Source of the DNA: Oreocharis arfaki
Taxonomy: Eukaryota > Chordata > Aves > Passeriformes > Paramythiidae
Direction: 5' to 3'
Assembly (NCBI GenBank): GCA_013398015.1
Contig: VZRR01011459.1
Location: 91,165-155,164, forward strand
Length of the DNA: 64,000 nt
This document shows positions 45,695 to 58,300 of this stretch, piece by piece. The notes below the pieces were generated by a model that worked only from the letters and a program-made list of their open reading frames with translations, was not told the DNA's origin and searched no databases. A program made the position numbers and the translations under genes. The first letter of the stretch is position 1. Each line of letters starts with the position of its first letter.

Positions 45695-46400
45695 CAGCAG
45701 CAGATGCTTCAGAGCCTTTGTCACAGTGTTTGTGTGAGCTGCAGGACTCCCTGTACTCTGATATTTTTTTATCTCCGTGCTGCTGATTTTTTTTTTTTTC
45801 CCAGCATTAGATTTTTATTGGGTGCAAAGTCCAAAGGAAGTGGCTGAGAGAGCTGTGGTGTGTGATGACTTTTTTGGATTTTGGAAATACAGTCTCTCTA
45901 TTTTGCATAGAACTGTTGCATCACAGATTCTTTCTGACTCTTTTCCAGCTTCTTATTCCCTCAAAGGGTCTTGCAAATTATATTGTCTCTTACACCATGA
46001 ATTTAAGAGGTTTTGGTCAAACTGAGGTTGAAGAAAGGAACTAAACCAACAAATAAATTGGAAAGGCGGTGGATTATGTGCTATGTTTGGAGTCAATGAA
46101 AAGGTTTGAGGCAACAAGTTTGGCTCAGTCTTAACATCACAGAGAAGTTTGTCCAGGGATTGCTGCATCCCTGGGTAATCTGGTTTAAAGTTTGCTGAAA
46201 TGTGATATAGATAGCAGAGTTTTAGGTTCAATCTTCTGTATGTTTAGCATGCAATGGACTTGTGCCTTCACTTAACGCAGCATTTTGTTGAGGAAAAGAT
46301 TTACGTGTCTTACAAATAAACCTTGGCCTCCCAAGGAGAGGCTGCAGGAAAGCTGGAGTGTGGATGTTGGTTGGGAGCTGGATAACAACAAAGGGAAGCT

Positions 46401-46421
46401 GCTGCTGCTGCTGCTGCAGAG
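46401..46421 (+). repeat. (CTG)n microsatellite
   Basis: Six to seven CTG units followed by CAGAGCCAGCAACAGG. Short and not expanded. Confidence 0.8.
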
Positions 46422-46630
46422 CCAGCAACAGGATCCAACACCACCAGTGGCAAATCAAAACCCTTACAAATGGTGTTTGTACTGTGATGTTTGGAGTAGG
46501 GAGACAATGCAAGGAACAGGGTGATTACAGAGCTCAGCCCGGACATTGTGAGGCAGGTCCCTCCTCCAGGGGCTCCGGTGACAGGGTGACAGCTGTGCCC
46601 TGGTGCCTGGGGAGGGCAGGGGACATGAGG

Positions 46631-46780
46631 GGCTTGGCCAGAGCAGCTGTGGCTGCCCCGTTCCTGAAGTGCCCAGGGCCAAGTTGGACGGGGCTTGGAG
46701 CAACCTGGGATAGTGGAAGGTGTCAGGGGCTGGGATGAGGATGTTTAATGCCCCTTCCAACCCAAACCATGCTGGGATTC
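46631..46780 (+). mobile_element. CR1-like LINE fragment (3' end)
   Basis: GGGCTTGGCCAGAGCAGCTG, GTGCCCAGGGCCAAGTTGGA, GGAGCAACCTGGGATAGTGG and CCCCTTCCAACCCAAACCAT in order. The long - strand frame across it (46464-46940) is an antisense artefact. Confidence 0.85.
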
Positions 46781-48271
46781 CGAGAGAGGGAGGATGAGTA
46801 GGGAGGAAGAGCTCAGCAGCAGGGCGGGATGAACATACCCCAGTGTGATGCAGACTCAAACATTTAGGAATACTCAGCAGGAGCAGAGGCAGTAAATTTG
46901 GGCTGTGATGATCCCCCTCAGCTCGGCCCTGTCGGGACACAGCTGGGGCACATCCCCCAGCCCCTCCAGTTCAAACCAGCCCAGGGGAATTGCAGAGCCC
47001 AGGGTTGCTGAATGTTGGAGCTCTGTGGCTCAGCAGTTCACGCAGGGATGAGTTAAACCACGGCTCAGTGCTGGAGCTTTGCATTGAGAGCCCCCAGCAA
47101 GCAGGACAGAAAGGTGGATGAATGTTTGAATTTCCTTTTGATACAGAATAAAAAACCCCTTTAAATCAAAGCTGTTCCTGTTGTACCCAAACACTCCTTG
47201 AAGGGGCAGGAAAGGATTCCACACAGGAAGGCCCCAGTGCTGCACACTGGCCATGAGCACACGCTCGTGTTTGTGACCTTGCTCGGGAGCAAGTGCGTTG
47301 GAAATGTTTGCTTGCCATGTGGCCGTGCCTTTTTATCTCCAGGTTTGATTATATAAATGTTCCTGTTTAAAAGACACACGCCAGGGAATAAATCTCTGGG
47401 CCCACAGACTCTTTGAGCACAGGCAGCCCCAGCATTTAACTGGTAACAAAGAGAGTTGGAGTGGAAGCTTTTTGATAAAGAGTTGGCAGCATATCAGAGG
47501 AGCAGCTTGGCCATGAGATGTGAGCAAGGATGTCACACTGGGTGTTTAAATTTCTTACCTTTCCTTCCAGCTCTTTTTTATTGTTTTTTTCTCTAAATGA
47601 TTATGAATGAATTATAAGAGAGAAGGTGATTATTTTCAGTGCGTGTGTTTTCAAATAGTGGCTCAGTTAAAGAAGACACTAAATTTTGATTTTAACATAA
47701 TCCAGACATCTGGCTGCTCAATGGCAAACTAACAGCAGTTTAAGTAGTAAGAATTAAGAGTGACCTGAAGAATGATCAGCTTTTAGCACAAAATCTCTTG
47801 TTTAACTGATTTAACTAGGCCCAAACTTCTGGTTATAATTTAAAATTTTCTTCCATGTGAGCGGCAGGTGCTGTAACACAGCAAAAGCCAAGCTGAGTGT
47901 GAGGAAGGGTAGAGTTCAAATAAATAAAATACACTAAGGAATGGTTAAAGCGAGGTGAGGGATAGAACACAGATGTGAATTTCCCCTCTGAATATCTTGC
48001 ACTGCCTTTGGCTGCTGGGCTTTGATGTCCCAGGGCACAAAGAGACTCCTCCTGTACCTGAGCCTTGTGTTCCAGGCAGGGCCCAGCCGGGTTATAAATC
48101 TGTAACGTTGCACTTCACCTTTTGTGCCTTGCTTAATGACCTTTTAAAAATAAATGCAGGATGGCTGAGGGGAACAGGATCAGTGGTGGAAAAGCTGACA
48201 CGTCCGCAACCTGAGCTCTGATCCCTCTGATTGCTCCAGCCTGTTAAACAAAACTTCTTTTGCTTTGTGCT

Positions 48272-48310
48272 AAAGGAAAAAAAAAAAAGAAAAAAGAGGG
48301 AAAAAGGGGA
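48272..48310 (+). repeat. 39-base uninterrupted purine tract
   Basis: A-rich then G-rich purine run with no pyrimidine. Could be a poly-A remnant or a triplex-prone tract. Confidence 0.7.
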
Positions 48311-50072
48311 CAGGGAAAGGTTTTCTTAGCTAGGTTCTCTGCCTCAAAATGCAGCTGTAAGATGGGGAAATGCTGCACAGAGTTACCTGCCTAAAAAACA
48401 AGGGTACAGTCATCCAAATATCAAAATATGTTCTATCTGCTATTTCATTTTCACGGAAAGCTGCTGTTCTAAGGGGCTTTTGCCCCTTTGGAAGTGTCAT
48501 CCTTCATTTCTCTCACATAAAAATGACCACTTAAGGCTCTTGTTCTGTTTCCAACAGTATTAAATTTAATATGCACAGCCACAATATAAATAAATGTATG
48601 ATAACTCTTACTCAAATCCATGAAAATGTATGTTATCCCTGAGGAATCTCTCTCCATAAAATGTCCTCCGCTTGAAGGAAAGGAAAACTGCAGTTTCCCA
48701 CCATTCCAAACCGGGACAATAATTTATTTTGGTGATGATTATAGTGGATATTTTTGATTCATGCGTACAATAGTAAAACTGACACTATTTTCTTTTGTTT
48801 GTGTATCTTGCTTAAAATAAAAGATTACTCCAAAGGAAGGCATTTGAGGAAGACTGCTTGCAGAGAGGGGCCAGATTTATTTTGGCTGGCTGTGCTGGCC
48901 TGTCAGCTGGAGAACAACCTGCACAATTCCCAGCCCTTCAACCACTCTCAGTTGCCTTTGCCACAATAATTTTCATGCAGAATCCCTCCTGGAGCTCAGC
49001 TGACCGATGCTGACAATCCTTTGCAAGCTGGACCAAAGACTTTCCAGCAATTTTACTGCTTAGGGTTCCCCAAATGCTTGGAATACCAGAAGCCAAGTGT
49101 GTCGTGGGCTGGTCACTTGTATTATCTTAAATTTCTGCACGTCTGCAGTTGTGCTGTGCCCTATCTGGGATTTTTTTTTCTTTTGGTAGGGCCCTAATTG
49201 AATTTTTATTTCAGAATATTGCTGTTTTCATCTAATCTTTGCCATTTAGCGCTGGAGAGCCCCTCATGTGCCTGGTTATTCCCTGGCCATGCATTCCAGT
49301 CTGTGTTACATCCCTGGTAAAGCTGAATTTTGCTGTCATTGGTGGGGACTTTTTTCTTTTTAAGAAAAGGGAAAAAAGGATCAAGGGATGGGAGGAGAGG
49401 AAATTACCCCCCGGTATCAATGCTCCTGATGGTAGAGGACTCATAGAAGTTGTCACTGGAAGAGTTAATTTTATTTTACATGTCTTGCTGGTTTTCTTCC
49501 ATCAATGAATTTAACTCTCTGAGGCGCTTCCGTGAACCCCCGCGTCCCACGGCCCTCCTGGGAGCTGGTCGCGTGTGGCTGCTGCTTTCACCGAACTGCT
49601 GCCTCTTTCCTGAGCCTGAATCCTTCCTGAGGTCATTTAGGGCTTGCTAAGAAACAGACAGGCGCGATTTTGCTGTTAAATAAAGCTTTACACGAGGCAT
49701 TTGTGACCCGTTGGGGCCGCCAGGCCTTCACTGCCACGATCCCACAACACCCCCACGGCTGCAGCAGGAATTGCACCGGATTTCTCAGTGTAATCTGAGT
49801 GTTTGTGTTCTACGAGCTTTAATGGCTGGGGGGGGGGTTTTTGTTTTTGTTTTTAGAATAAATCAACCTGGTTCCATCACGCTGGCACTCCTATCTGTGG
49901 GATCATAAACCCCAGCTTCCCGTTCAGGGCCTGGCGCTGCCCCATGAGCGAGGGGACAATGGGAACCCGTTCCAGGGGGGGTTGATGCGAGTGGCACCAG
50001 AGCCCTTTTTGCAGTGCTTGATAAGACACCGTGTTCCCGCCGATCTGAAAACAAAACAAAAAGGTTATTTCT

Positions 50073-50092
50073 AAAAAAAAAAAAAAAAAAAA
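50073..50092 (+). repeat. Poly-A run
   Basis: About twenty A residues followed by GG. AAGGTTATTTCT precedes and AAGGTTGTAAAA follows, so it might mark a retroposed tail with imperfect flanking repeats. No body element was recognised to its left. Confidence 0.7.
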
Positions 50093-50949
50093 GGTTGTAA
50101 AACCCTTGGAGCAAACGGAGCCTCGGCAGTTTTTCCTCTCCCAACCTGGCCTGTGGACTGAGATCTCTTCGCGCTCCTGGGGCTGTCCCAGCTCCCGGTT
50201 CCCAAAATGTTTGAGCTGTAGCAGTGATTGGGAGCCCTGAGGAGATGGAAATGAGTGGGGAATCCTTCTTTTCTCGGATGTGTTTGGCTGCACAGAAATT
50301 GGGGCATCATTCACAGAGGCCTCAGCTGATGGGGCTGGAGAAGCCTTGGCACCTCCACCGTTGATTTTTTTGTCTTTATCCTGCACTTCTAAGATTTAAA
50401 CTCCTTTTGTTTTCCTCAGGGAGGTCACTGCTGCTCTCCCAGGATTATTCCCAGGTTTCCCAGTGGCTGCTGGGCTCCAGGACATGAGCAATTATGTTTT
50501 ACTGCCTGTAAGAAAAGCATTTTGTGTAAAGCTGAGAGCTTCGTGTACCACAAACTCCAGTGACTGCAGATTTATAAAGATACTGCACTCTTGATAGGGA
50601 TTGTCTATGATTTATTTAGAGTTTAATCTCGACATCAGAACAATCAGCAAAATGTAAAACTTCTCTGCCTTTCTTTCTCTCTCATAAATTCTTCATAACC
50701 ACCCCCAATCTGCAAACTCATCCATCAAGATCTCTCGGTGTGCTGGGAACAAGGAGCAGTTCTGGTGATGTGAGGAGGGGAAGGGTGGTGGCATTCTAAA
50801 AGTAATTCCACTTGGTGGAAGCCAATATATTTTTGTGAGGCAATAAAAGGGAAGGGCAGGGAAAAGTTTCGATAGCTTGGAGTGGATTATGGGGAAGCAA
50901 AACCCATTGAAACAGTGTCAGCTGTTCAGGTTTCTGTTACGTCAACCTG

Positions 50950-51250
50950 TATTTGAGTACTGGATCTCTAAATCACTTCAGAAGATATTAATAGGTAAAA
51001 GATAATAAAATAACCCAAATTGATTACCATCTTATGCGCTTTGTGATATAACTCTAAATGCAAATTGCATTCATCTGCAAGAAGGGAAATAATGTCCCAA
51101 AGGCATTTCAATTAATTGCTGTAGTTAATTACACTCATAATTTTACTTGTGTGACTAATTATAATCAGGTTTTAGCGGTGTATATGGATTTATTTCTGAT
51201 ACTAAAAGCCCCAAACAGCAGGTTATTTTTAGGAAATGCATTTAAACCTC
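50950..51250. promoter_or_regulatory. Candidate conserved non-coding element with octamer and homeodomain sites
   Basis: AT-rich, low-CpG block. It has a perfect POU octamer ATGCAAAT (51058-51065) and several TAATTA/TTAATTG cores (CAATTAATTGC, GTTAATTAC, CTAATTATAATC). It does not look like simple sequence. This resembles vertebrate developmental enhancers, but conservation cannot be seen from one genome. Confidence 0.3.
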
Positions 51251-51631
51251 ATAATGAAAACTGCGTGTTCCCGTTCTCAGCAGCTGTCTTGAAGGAGCTG
51301 TGTCTGTTCAGGAGGAGTTTGGAGGAGATTAGGAAGGAAAAGTGTCCTGGTTGAGGTCACTGTGGCCCTGTTGGAGTTTCATTGCCTTTTCCACAGGTAC
51401 ACATAATTCACCAGCAAATCCCACATTTCCTTTCTCTAAAAATCCGATTTACGTATGATTTTCTCTCAGACAAAGCGTTTTCCACAGCCACCTCAGTCCC
51501 CAGGTAATTTGTTTTTCCGTCATTGCAGAGGTTTTAAACCCATCTCATTTTAGTGCTTCGTGGAAGAAAACCACCCAGTCCACTTTTAACTCCATCAAAA
51601 AGAGCCTCCCATCTCCGAGAGTAATAGTTTT

Positions 51632-51705
51632 TCATAGAGTCATTTATGGAATAATAGAACCATTTGGGTTGGGAGAGACCTTAAAGATCATCGAGTCCAG
51701 CTGTG
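51632..51705 (-). mobile_element. CR1-like LINE fragment, antisense
   Basis: CATAGAGTC...ATAATAGAACCATTTGGGTT, then AGACCTTAAAGATCATCGAG and TCCAGCTGTG, the reverse complement of another avian CR1 3' end variant. The right limit is uncertain and may reach about 51830. Confidence 0.75.
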
Positions 51706-54222
51706 ATTTTTGGGCTGTTGCTCCTGGGCCATGGGATCCCTGTCCCTGGATCAGAGGGGGTTGATGTTACACCTGGGTATTTATTAAACTCCACCTTTAT
51801 TGAACTCTAGAACCAGCCTGGGAAGTTTGATAGGCTTCTCTGTACCTTTTTTTTTTTGACTACAGGTGGATGAATGGATTTTTTACATTGATTAGATGTG
51901 CAACATCTTTTTAACGGGGAGGGTGCTGGTGAAGTGCCGTTCTCCCTGTGGAATCCACATTTGATGGGCAAGGAAGGGAAGCACAAAGGAAAAAGCTTTA
52001 TCCTTCTCTCCCAGCAGTCACAGAAAACTAATTTTGTCCAGACAAGTGCATTTTGAGCTGGTGTTTTGTCACAGGAGGAGCTGACTGTAAGTGGAGTCGC
52101 CAAATTCGTCAGAATTCTTTGTGGGTAATGTAAATACATTTCTTGTGAGTAATGGCTTGGTTTCCTTGTCTCTTGGTGCTTCCTGAGAAAAATGTTTTGC
52201 TGAAAACACATTGTATTAGGGATTTTTTTGTGCCTGCCCCTGCTGTCACCCCTTGCTCCTCCGATGACTGGGAAGGAGCAGTGCCTTCACCTCTCACACC
52301 CCTGGAGGCTGCTCTCAAACCAAGGTGCAGCCCAAACCTGGGAAGGGAGTGGTTTTGGATGGGTTGTACAAACCCCTGTTTGTTTTACTTGTTCTAACCC
52401 CAATTTTAATTGCCAGTGTTGTTCGATTTTCCCTGGGACTGCAGATTTCAGCTCCGAAGTCATCAACTCTGGCTCCAACATGTGTGAAATGGATCAGAGC
52501 AGTTCTGTGCCTACTCTTCTGGACATGGGAAAATAATGTTCTCGCTGGATCCTTCCAAACGCTCCTGTTCCTCCCCCCACCCTTTCCTGTATCATGCCTT
52601 GGCTGTTTGTCCTCCAGGAGTGACTGTCATTTCCTGGTGTCTCCACAATAAAAGAATTTCATGCCAAACGCAGCCGGGACAAAATTCCTGAAAATCAGCA
52701 CCTTAAGGTACCTGTGGAACGGCAAATTGCTTTTCCATAACCATCCCCACAAAGCAAATCAGATGTTCCACTTGAAGCCTCCTTGTCTTTTCCTGCTTTT
52801 TCCAGGGAATAGCTTTTCCTGGGGGTGTGTTGTTTATGCCCTGCATTAATCCTGCTCCTGTCCTTGTCATGTCCTGCCCCACAGCAGAATCTGGGTGCAA
52901 AGAGGAGCCTGTGGGCAGAGGACAGAAAGAGCTCAGTCCCTGTCAGAGGTGCAGATGGAGCATTTCCCTTCTCCTTATTGCCACAACACTGAGCCACTAA
53001 TTAAAAACACTGGTCCTTGTCCAGTGAGATTTTATTCACGCTGGGGCTGGTGCTGAAGAGCTCTTAGAGAGGACTCACCCTCTTTCCAGCAGGCTTTTTT
53101 TCTTCCTTTTAGTTCTGTTTTCGTCTATCTCATAGTAAATAAGATGCTCCCACATTGTAATGAACGGCTGTGCCCTGTGATTTATCATTTATCATTGGCA
53201 GCAAATGACAGCTGAGCCAGATACTCCAGATTTTATTCCAATCACCCTCTGGAGAGCTGCCTATGACATGAGAATGGAGGAAATAATCTGAAGGGAGAGT
53301 GATGGTGGCTCCTGCACACCTCGGTTAGTGCAAAGGGCATTTCTCAGGTGCCCTGAGGAGTTCCCTGTCCTGGGGGCTGGGTGGGGTCGGGCACCAGCTC
53401 TGCACACCTGGGCAAGGTGCCAGACTCCAGGAATCTGCTCCGTGCAGAGAACACCCTGAGGGTGTGAAATAGAGCCCCAGAACTCTGCTGACAGCAGAAA
53501 CATCCCAAGGCACTGCAAATCCCTGCCCCTTGCCCCAGAAATGCAAACCCAACCCTAAATATTGTGAAGAAAACAGGGGGGGGGAATAAAAGTCACATTC
53601 CTCTTCTGACAGGGTGTTTGTGGGTTCCCCTTCAGCAAGGACGAAAGAAATAAAAACTCAAACCAATCCAAATACAGGTCTGTTGTTCACCTTTAATATT
53701 TCATTTCTGTTTGCTCCTCCAAAGATTTTCAGTTACATAAGAATACAGTTAAAGTATTAATCTTTCCTTTAAACTTAAACAGGTTCATTTGCTTTCCCAT
53801 GTGGGGTTTTTTTTTAAAGCTTTTATGATTGATTAATACGAAAATAATTCCATCCCTGCTTCGGTGAGCTGTGGTTGCTCTCACTGCCAGGATTTTCCTG
53901 AAAATATATAAAGTTATCTCTGCAAACATTGCCCTAAGAGAAAAAAAAAAATACAAATCTGCTACTAGGAAATCCTATTTCGGTGTGGCCAAAATCTAAA
54001 TCCTAAAAGAAGCTGTAATATGTTATATGGCACAAGCCAAAGAGAAATGTTATGTCCCTCTTCAGAGAGAGAACTGGAATAATATAAGGAAACCCCATCT
54101 CCCAAGGTATTTTCTGTAAGCAGTTGGGTAAGATCTGAAGAAATTGGTTCAAATCACAATCTTCTTGGAAAAAGCTATGAATCTTGACTGTCTGTGAATA
54201 TTGCAAGTATGCTACTATAAAA

Positions 54223-54324
54223 ATTTATATATATAAAATATATATATATAGATATATATATAGATATATATATATATGTATATGCTCAAGTAATGTGNAT
54301 ATATATAGATATATATATATATAA
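54223..54324. repeat. AT-dinucleotide array with one ambiguous base
   Basis: Interrupted (AT)n and ATAGAT units with a unique middle (GCTCAAGTAATGTG). The base at 54298 is N, so the assembly is uncertain here and the array length may be wrong. Confidence 0.9.
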
Positions 54325-54354
54325 AAGAAAGAGCCATTTCTCAAGCTGTCGTAT

Positions 54355-54360
54355 TTTATT
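54355..54360 (-). terminator. CA4: Likely CA4 polyadenylation signal (AATAAA on the - strand)
   Basis: TTTATT on the + strand; first - strand AATAAA after the CA4 stop, about 780 bases away. It is just upstream of the AT array. The CA4 3' UTR would span roughly 54335-55140. Confidence 0.4.
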
Positions 54361-55140
54361 AGGCAAATAACAACTATAAAGGATCATCAGAGTCTCCTGC
54401 TTCAAAAGCAGCCCTCCAAAGAGAGGGAATTTCCACAGATGTGCCTCTGGTCGGTGGGGATGAGCCTCCCTGTTGCTTCCCAGCACATCACATTGGCCAT
54501 GGCATCTCAGAGAAGGATGAATAAATAACAGAGGAACCTGATAGCCCCAATCAGATCAGGTGAAAGGAACCCAGTGTCCTTATCTGAAATGAACCGAGAT
54601 ATTCTGAAGGAAGGAGGGGGGATTTATGTGCTGGGTGAGTGCCCTTCCCTAGAGGGGACGAGCCAGATGCTGTTCAGCTGAGTGTGAGCATTTTATCTTT
54701 GCTCTGTGTTGTACCTTCAGGTAGGACAATGTGGGGTTACAGGAATTACTCCACATTTCACTGCCAGATTTGCAGTGTTGAATGTAAACATGCTCCGAAC
54801 CAGCCCCTTCACAGGCACTTGAGAGCAGATTCCTCTTGAGTGTTCTCTGTGCAGCTCCTTCCAGTGCTGGGTTGAAACTACAGGATAATCCAGCCTAATG
54901 CTTTCTCTAAGTGTTTTGGCTTTTAAAATTGAATTTTTCATTGCTTTATCTCACAGTTCCTTCGAGTTCTGGTGGTTTGGGTTTCACCAGAGCAGCACAG
55001 AAGCCCTTGGTTAACGTCTGGAGTAGGACGGGGTTATTCCGTATTGGGACACAAGTCATGAGAGGCTGAGACAAAGAATTGAGAACAGCAAAAAATAACA
55101 TCAAATAAAGAACCAGGATGCCGAACGAGGTGAGAGAGGC

Positions 55141-55329
55141 TCAGTGGGACAGAGAGCTCAGGGTGCAGGGCAGAGGCAGGAGCAGCAGCAGCAGCTTTGC
55201 CGTGGGCAGGGGGACGCTGGCACTGGACCAGAGCACCTCGCGGCCCCGCAGGGGCTGCGCCGGCCGGAAATTCTCCATCATGGGAGTGGAGTTATTCCCA
55301 TCAAAGTGCAGTGCTGAGAACTGGGACAG
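55141..55329 (-). CDS. CA4: CA4 exon 8 (C-terminus, GPI signal, stop)
   Basis: Encodes LSQFSALHFDGNNSTPMMEN through TLSSLSH and TGA (55141-55143 on the - strand). FRPAQPLRGREV is the conserved end of the CA fold. NNST gives an N-glycosylation site. A small-residue SSAS stretch and then a Leu-rich hydrophobic tail make a GPI-anchor signal. Acceptor TTTTGCAG; GC-rich. Confidence 0.93.
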   Translation of the reverse strand: MSQFSALHFDGNNSTPMMENFRPAQPLRGREVLWSSASVPLPTAKLLLLLLPLPCTLSSLSH

Positions 55330-58300
55330 CTGCAAAACAGAACAGGTTGTTAAATCTTTATGCCAGAGGACTCTGGGAGCTGTTGCGCTGCGAACCTGAG
55401 GTGCCTGGCTCTGGTTTTGAACCCGAGGGTTTAATGGGTGCATTAAATCTTGCAGGAAGCGCCGTGGCAGAGGCCAGTGGAGAGGTCACCAAGTGATGGC
55501 TCCTTCCAGCCTCGGAAATCACGGGCACTTCCTTTCTGTGGGAGCCAAATGCTTCGTGCAGCTCAAGGACTGGTTCCCCCAGAGCTCCTGACGCACGCGG
55601 CCCCGGCCCCGGCCCCACGGCACGGTGACACGAGGCAGGAGCACCAGGAATTCTGTCCTTGTCCAGATTCCTGGCTGCACCCAGTGACACTGGGCTGTGC
55701 TGGGGGCACTGTGAGCACACAGAGCACATACACATACACCTCACACTGTGAGTAAGGAGCTGACGTGCAGGTGCTGGCCCTGGGCCAGGCTGTGCGATGT
55801 CTGCATGATCTGTGTTTTCCAAGCACTCATAATTCCATCTCCTCTTCCTGCCCGCAGGCCAAAAATGGGCAGCTCAACACTGATGCTGATGGGCTCAAGT
55901 TTTGGATTTGGAATTGTTCTGTCCTGCTGTCCTGACAATGGGAGAAAAGCTGTGGAATTTGGGAGTGAGCAGGCGGCAGCAGTGGAAGTGCTGCTGACGA
56001 AGCACCGAGCTTGGGGGGGTTTCTTGGCTTTCTCCTCAGGCCGTCATTTCCCCTTCCTGCCCCTTTCCTGCCATTTCCTGAGGGGTGATTTAATAGGGTC
56101 GATCAGCTGGCACCGGGGAGCACGTTGAGGCTGATGCCAAGTGAGTGTGTGTGGGGAGTGAGGCAGCTGAGGTGTCCCACTGCGGGCAGGGCAGGGCAGG
56201 GCAGGCAGCCCGAGGGGCACAGCAGAACCTCCAGGCCGTCCCTCTGCCACTCACCTGGAGCAGGCTGAGCTCAATTGGCTTCTCAAATATCGTCCAGGTG
56301 ACGCCCTCGTAGCAGTCAGGGGTGGTGAGGGAGCCCTCATACCGATAGTACCTCCCAAGGTCTTCCTCAGGTGGGAGAAGAGAACTCAGTGGCAAAGGAT
56401 CTATCTGTGCTGATTGCCCTGGAAAAACCACGGGGGAAAACCCCTTGTAACGCCTGTGGCTGCGGGTTTTGCTCACGTTTGTCTTCACCCCACACAGCCT
56501 GTGAAACCCCTGGCACGAGGGTCTTACCTTTGTATTTAATATTCTCTAATTCGCTTAACAGAGTTGCATAGTTTTTATTTTCTTCGTCAGCCTGAAAGGG
56601 AAACATGTTGATTCCACATCGTGTAGTTCTCTACGAGTGGTTGCTTTTAATTAGGGGTGAATAAAACAGAAAAGGGCCACAAGAAAAAATAACAGCAAGC
56701 AGGATGCAGAAAAGGGTAGAGGAACTCAGTGCTGGCAGAATGCCCTGCAGAAGGTAGGGAGATTAAAGTCTTGGGCTACTGTAATACTGACATAAACAAT
56801 CCCTCAGCCAAACTGCTGGCTGAGGTGTGAGAGGGGCAACTGAAAATTTCACTGCCTACCTTTATAAAGAAGGCCAACACAGCCACACCATCTGGGGTTT
56901 TCTTGGCTTCTGTCACATCTGAAACGTCTTCTCTTATGTGGACGATGTGAAGCTGGAACACAACAGCCACGGGCAATTATTTCCACCCTCAGACTTCCCT
57001 AGGGGAACTATCCAACAGGATCTCAAAATTCGAGTTCTGGAGTGAAATCCATGAGCCACACGCAGCCTCACCTACCTCCATGGGGTATTTCTCTCCATCT
57101 ATGCTGTGCTCGGAGCCAGGGGTGTTTTCAGGCTCACCTGGGACTCCCCAGTGCAAATGGAATTCTACTGCCTTGTATTTTCTGCTCAGACCTCCTCCTC
57201 CGACTTTAGGGGATGTGTGTAGTGTCACTTTAACTGGAGGGAAAAAAAGCATGAATTGTTTTAAAGGAGAAGAGCAGACCCTACATTAACAGTATGTGAG
57301 AGCAGAGATGTTCTTGGGATTCAAATCTATCTTTGAGTTCTTGCCTGGCTTTTCAGACCGAGTGTTCCAGAAATTCTGCTCTGCGGACACTGAACTCTTA
57401 CGAAATCATAGCTGAGTTTAATTCGAGATGAATTATAACCATTAAGACCTGTGGAGTCTGAGCTTCTTATACCTCTCAGAAGACCCTATATTCCTTCATT
57501 CCTTTCTAAGAAAACCCCCTCTATCAAAGTAAATTTGGTCCCAGTTTATTTGGGTTTTAACCATCCTTTTAATCTCCTGTTATCTGCGCTGTAACATTTC
57601 CTTTGGGCAGGGTTTAAAGATTTTCTGTTTTAGAGTAGTGCTGCAATTCAAGCCTAAATCAGATACATTTTAAAATTTTACTTTTTAAGACCTCCACATT
57701 AAGCACAGCACTTTTCTTTGCATAGAAAAATTCTGGATTGCAGCCCCAGAGATTTCATTTCTGTTCTGAATTCCAAATGAACTTGGAGAGTGCATGAGTC
57801 ACTTAGCTCCTTTGCTTTTTAATCTGTAAATGGATGAGTCAGATGTCTTTGTGGGCTCTGTTTATTTAGCTTAAGACCTTTGAGACATGACCTTTGCTAT
57901 GTGCCCATCATGGAGCATATCGAGGGTCTAATCTCACCTGCAGCCTCTAATTGCAGCTGTAATTTAAGCAATAACCTAGTTTAGCACACGAATTGGTTAC
58001 CCTCAGAAGGAAGAGATTTAAAAGCCCAGATTAAACCCTAATCCTTATGCATGGCTGGGGAAGGTGAGAGTTTTGAGCTATCCTTATAAATATTAATTTG
58101 GGTGTAAAAGGGACAGTGATTGGACATCCTGGAGTATCACCCTGTAATGGGAAAGTCATTAATCCATCTATTAGTGAAAAGCCAAAACATTCCCTTTTCT
58201 TGAGGTCTGCCATGATAGCAATGTTTTAAATTGGAATCTCTGGCTATTAAAATCTCCCCAGCTGCCTTCCTACCTTTCCCTTTGATATCAGGAAATATTT

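Larger units (their letters stand above)
45463..54334. other. Intergenic DNA between the converging genes
   Basis: No recognised protein or RNA gene. Contains CR1-like fragments (46631, 51632), a CTG microsatellite (46401-46421), a 39-base purine tract (48272-48310), a G10 run (near 49831), an A20 run (50073-50092), an AT-rich conserved-element candidate (50950-51250) and an AT dinucleotide array with one N. Confidence 0.65.

Noticed and set aside
49877..50386. 169-codon - strand frame beginning QDKDKKINGGG
   Set aside because: It starts with GTG, runs through a poly-T tract (Phe run) and has only a weak acceptor. No homologue recognised.
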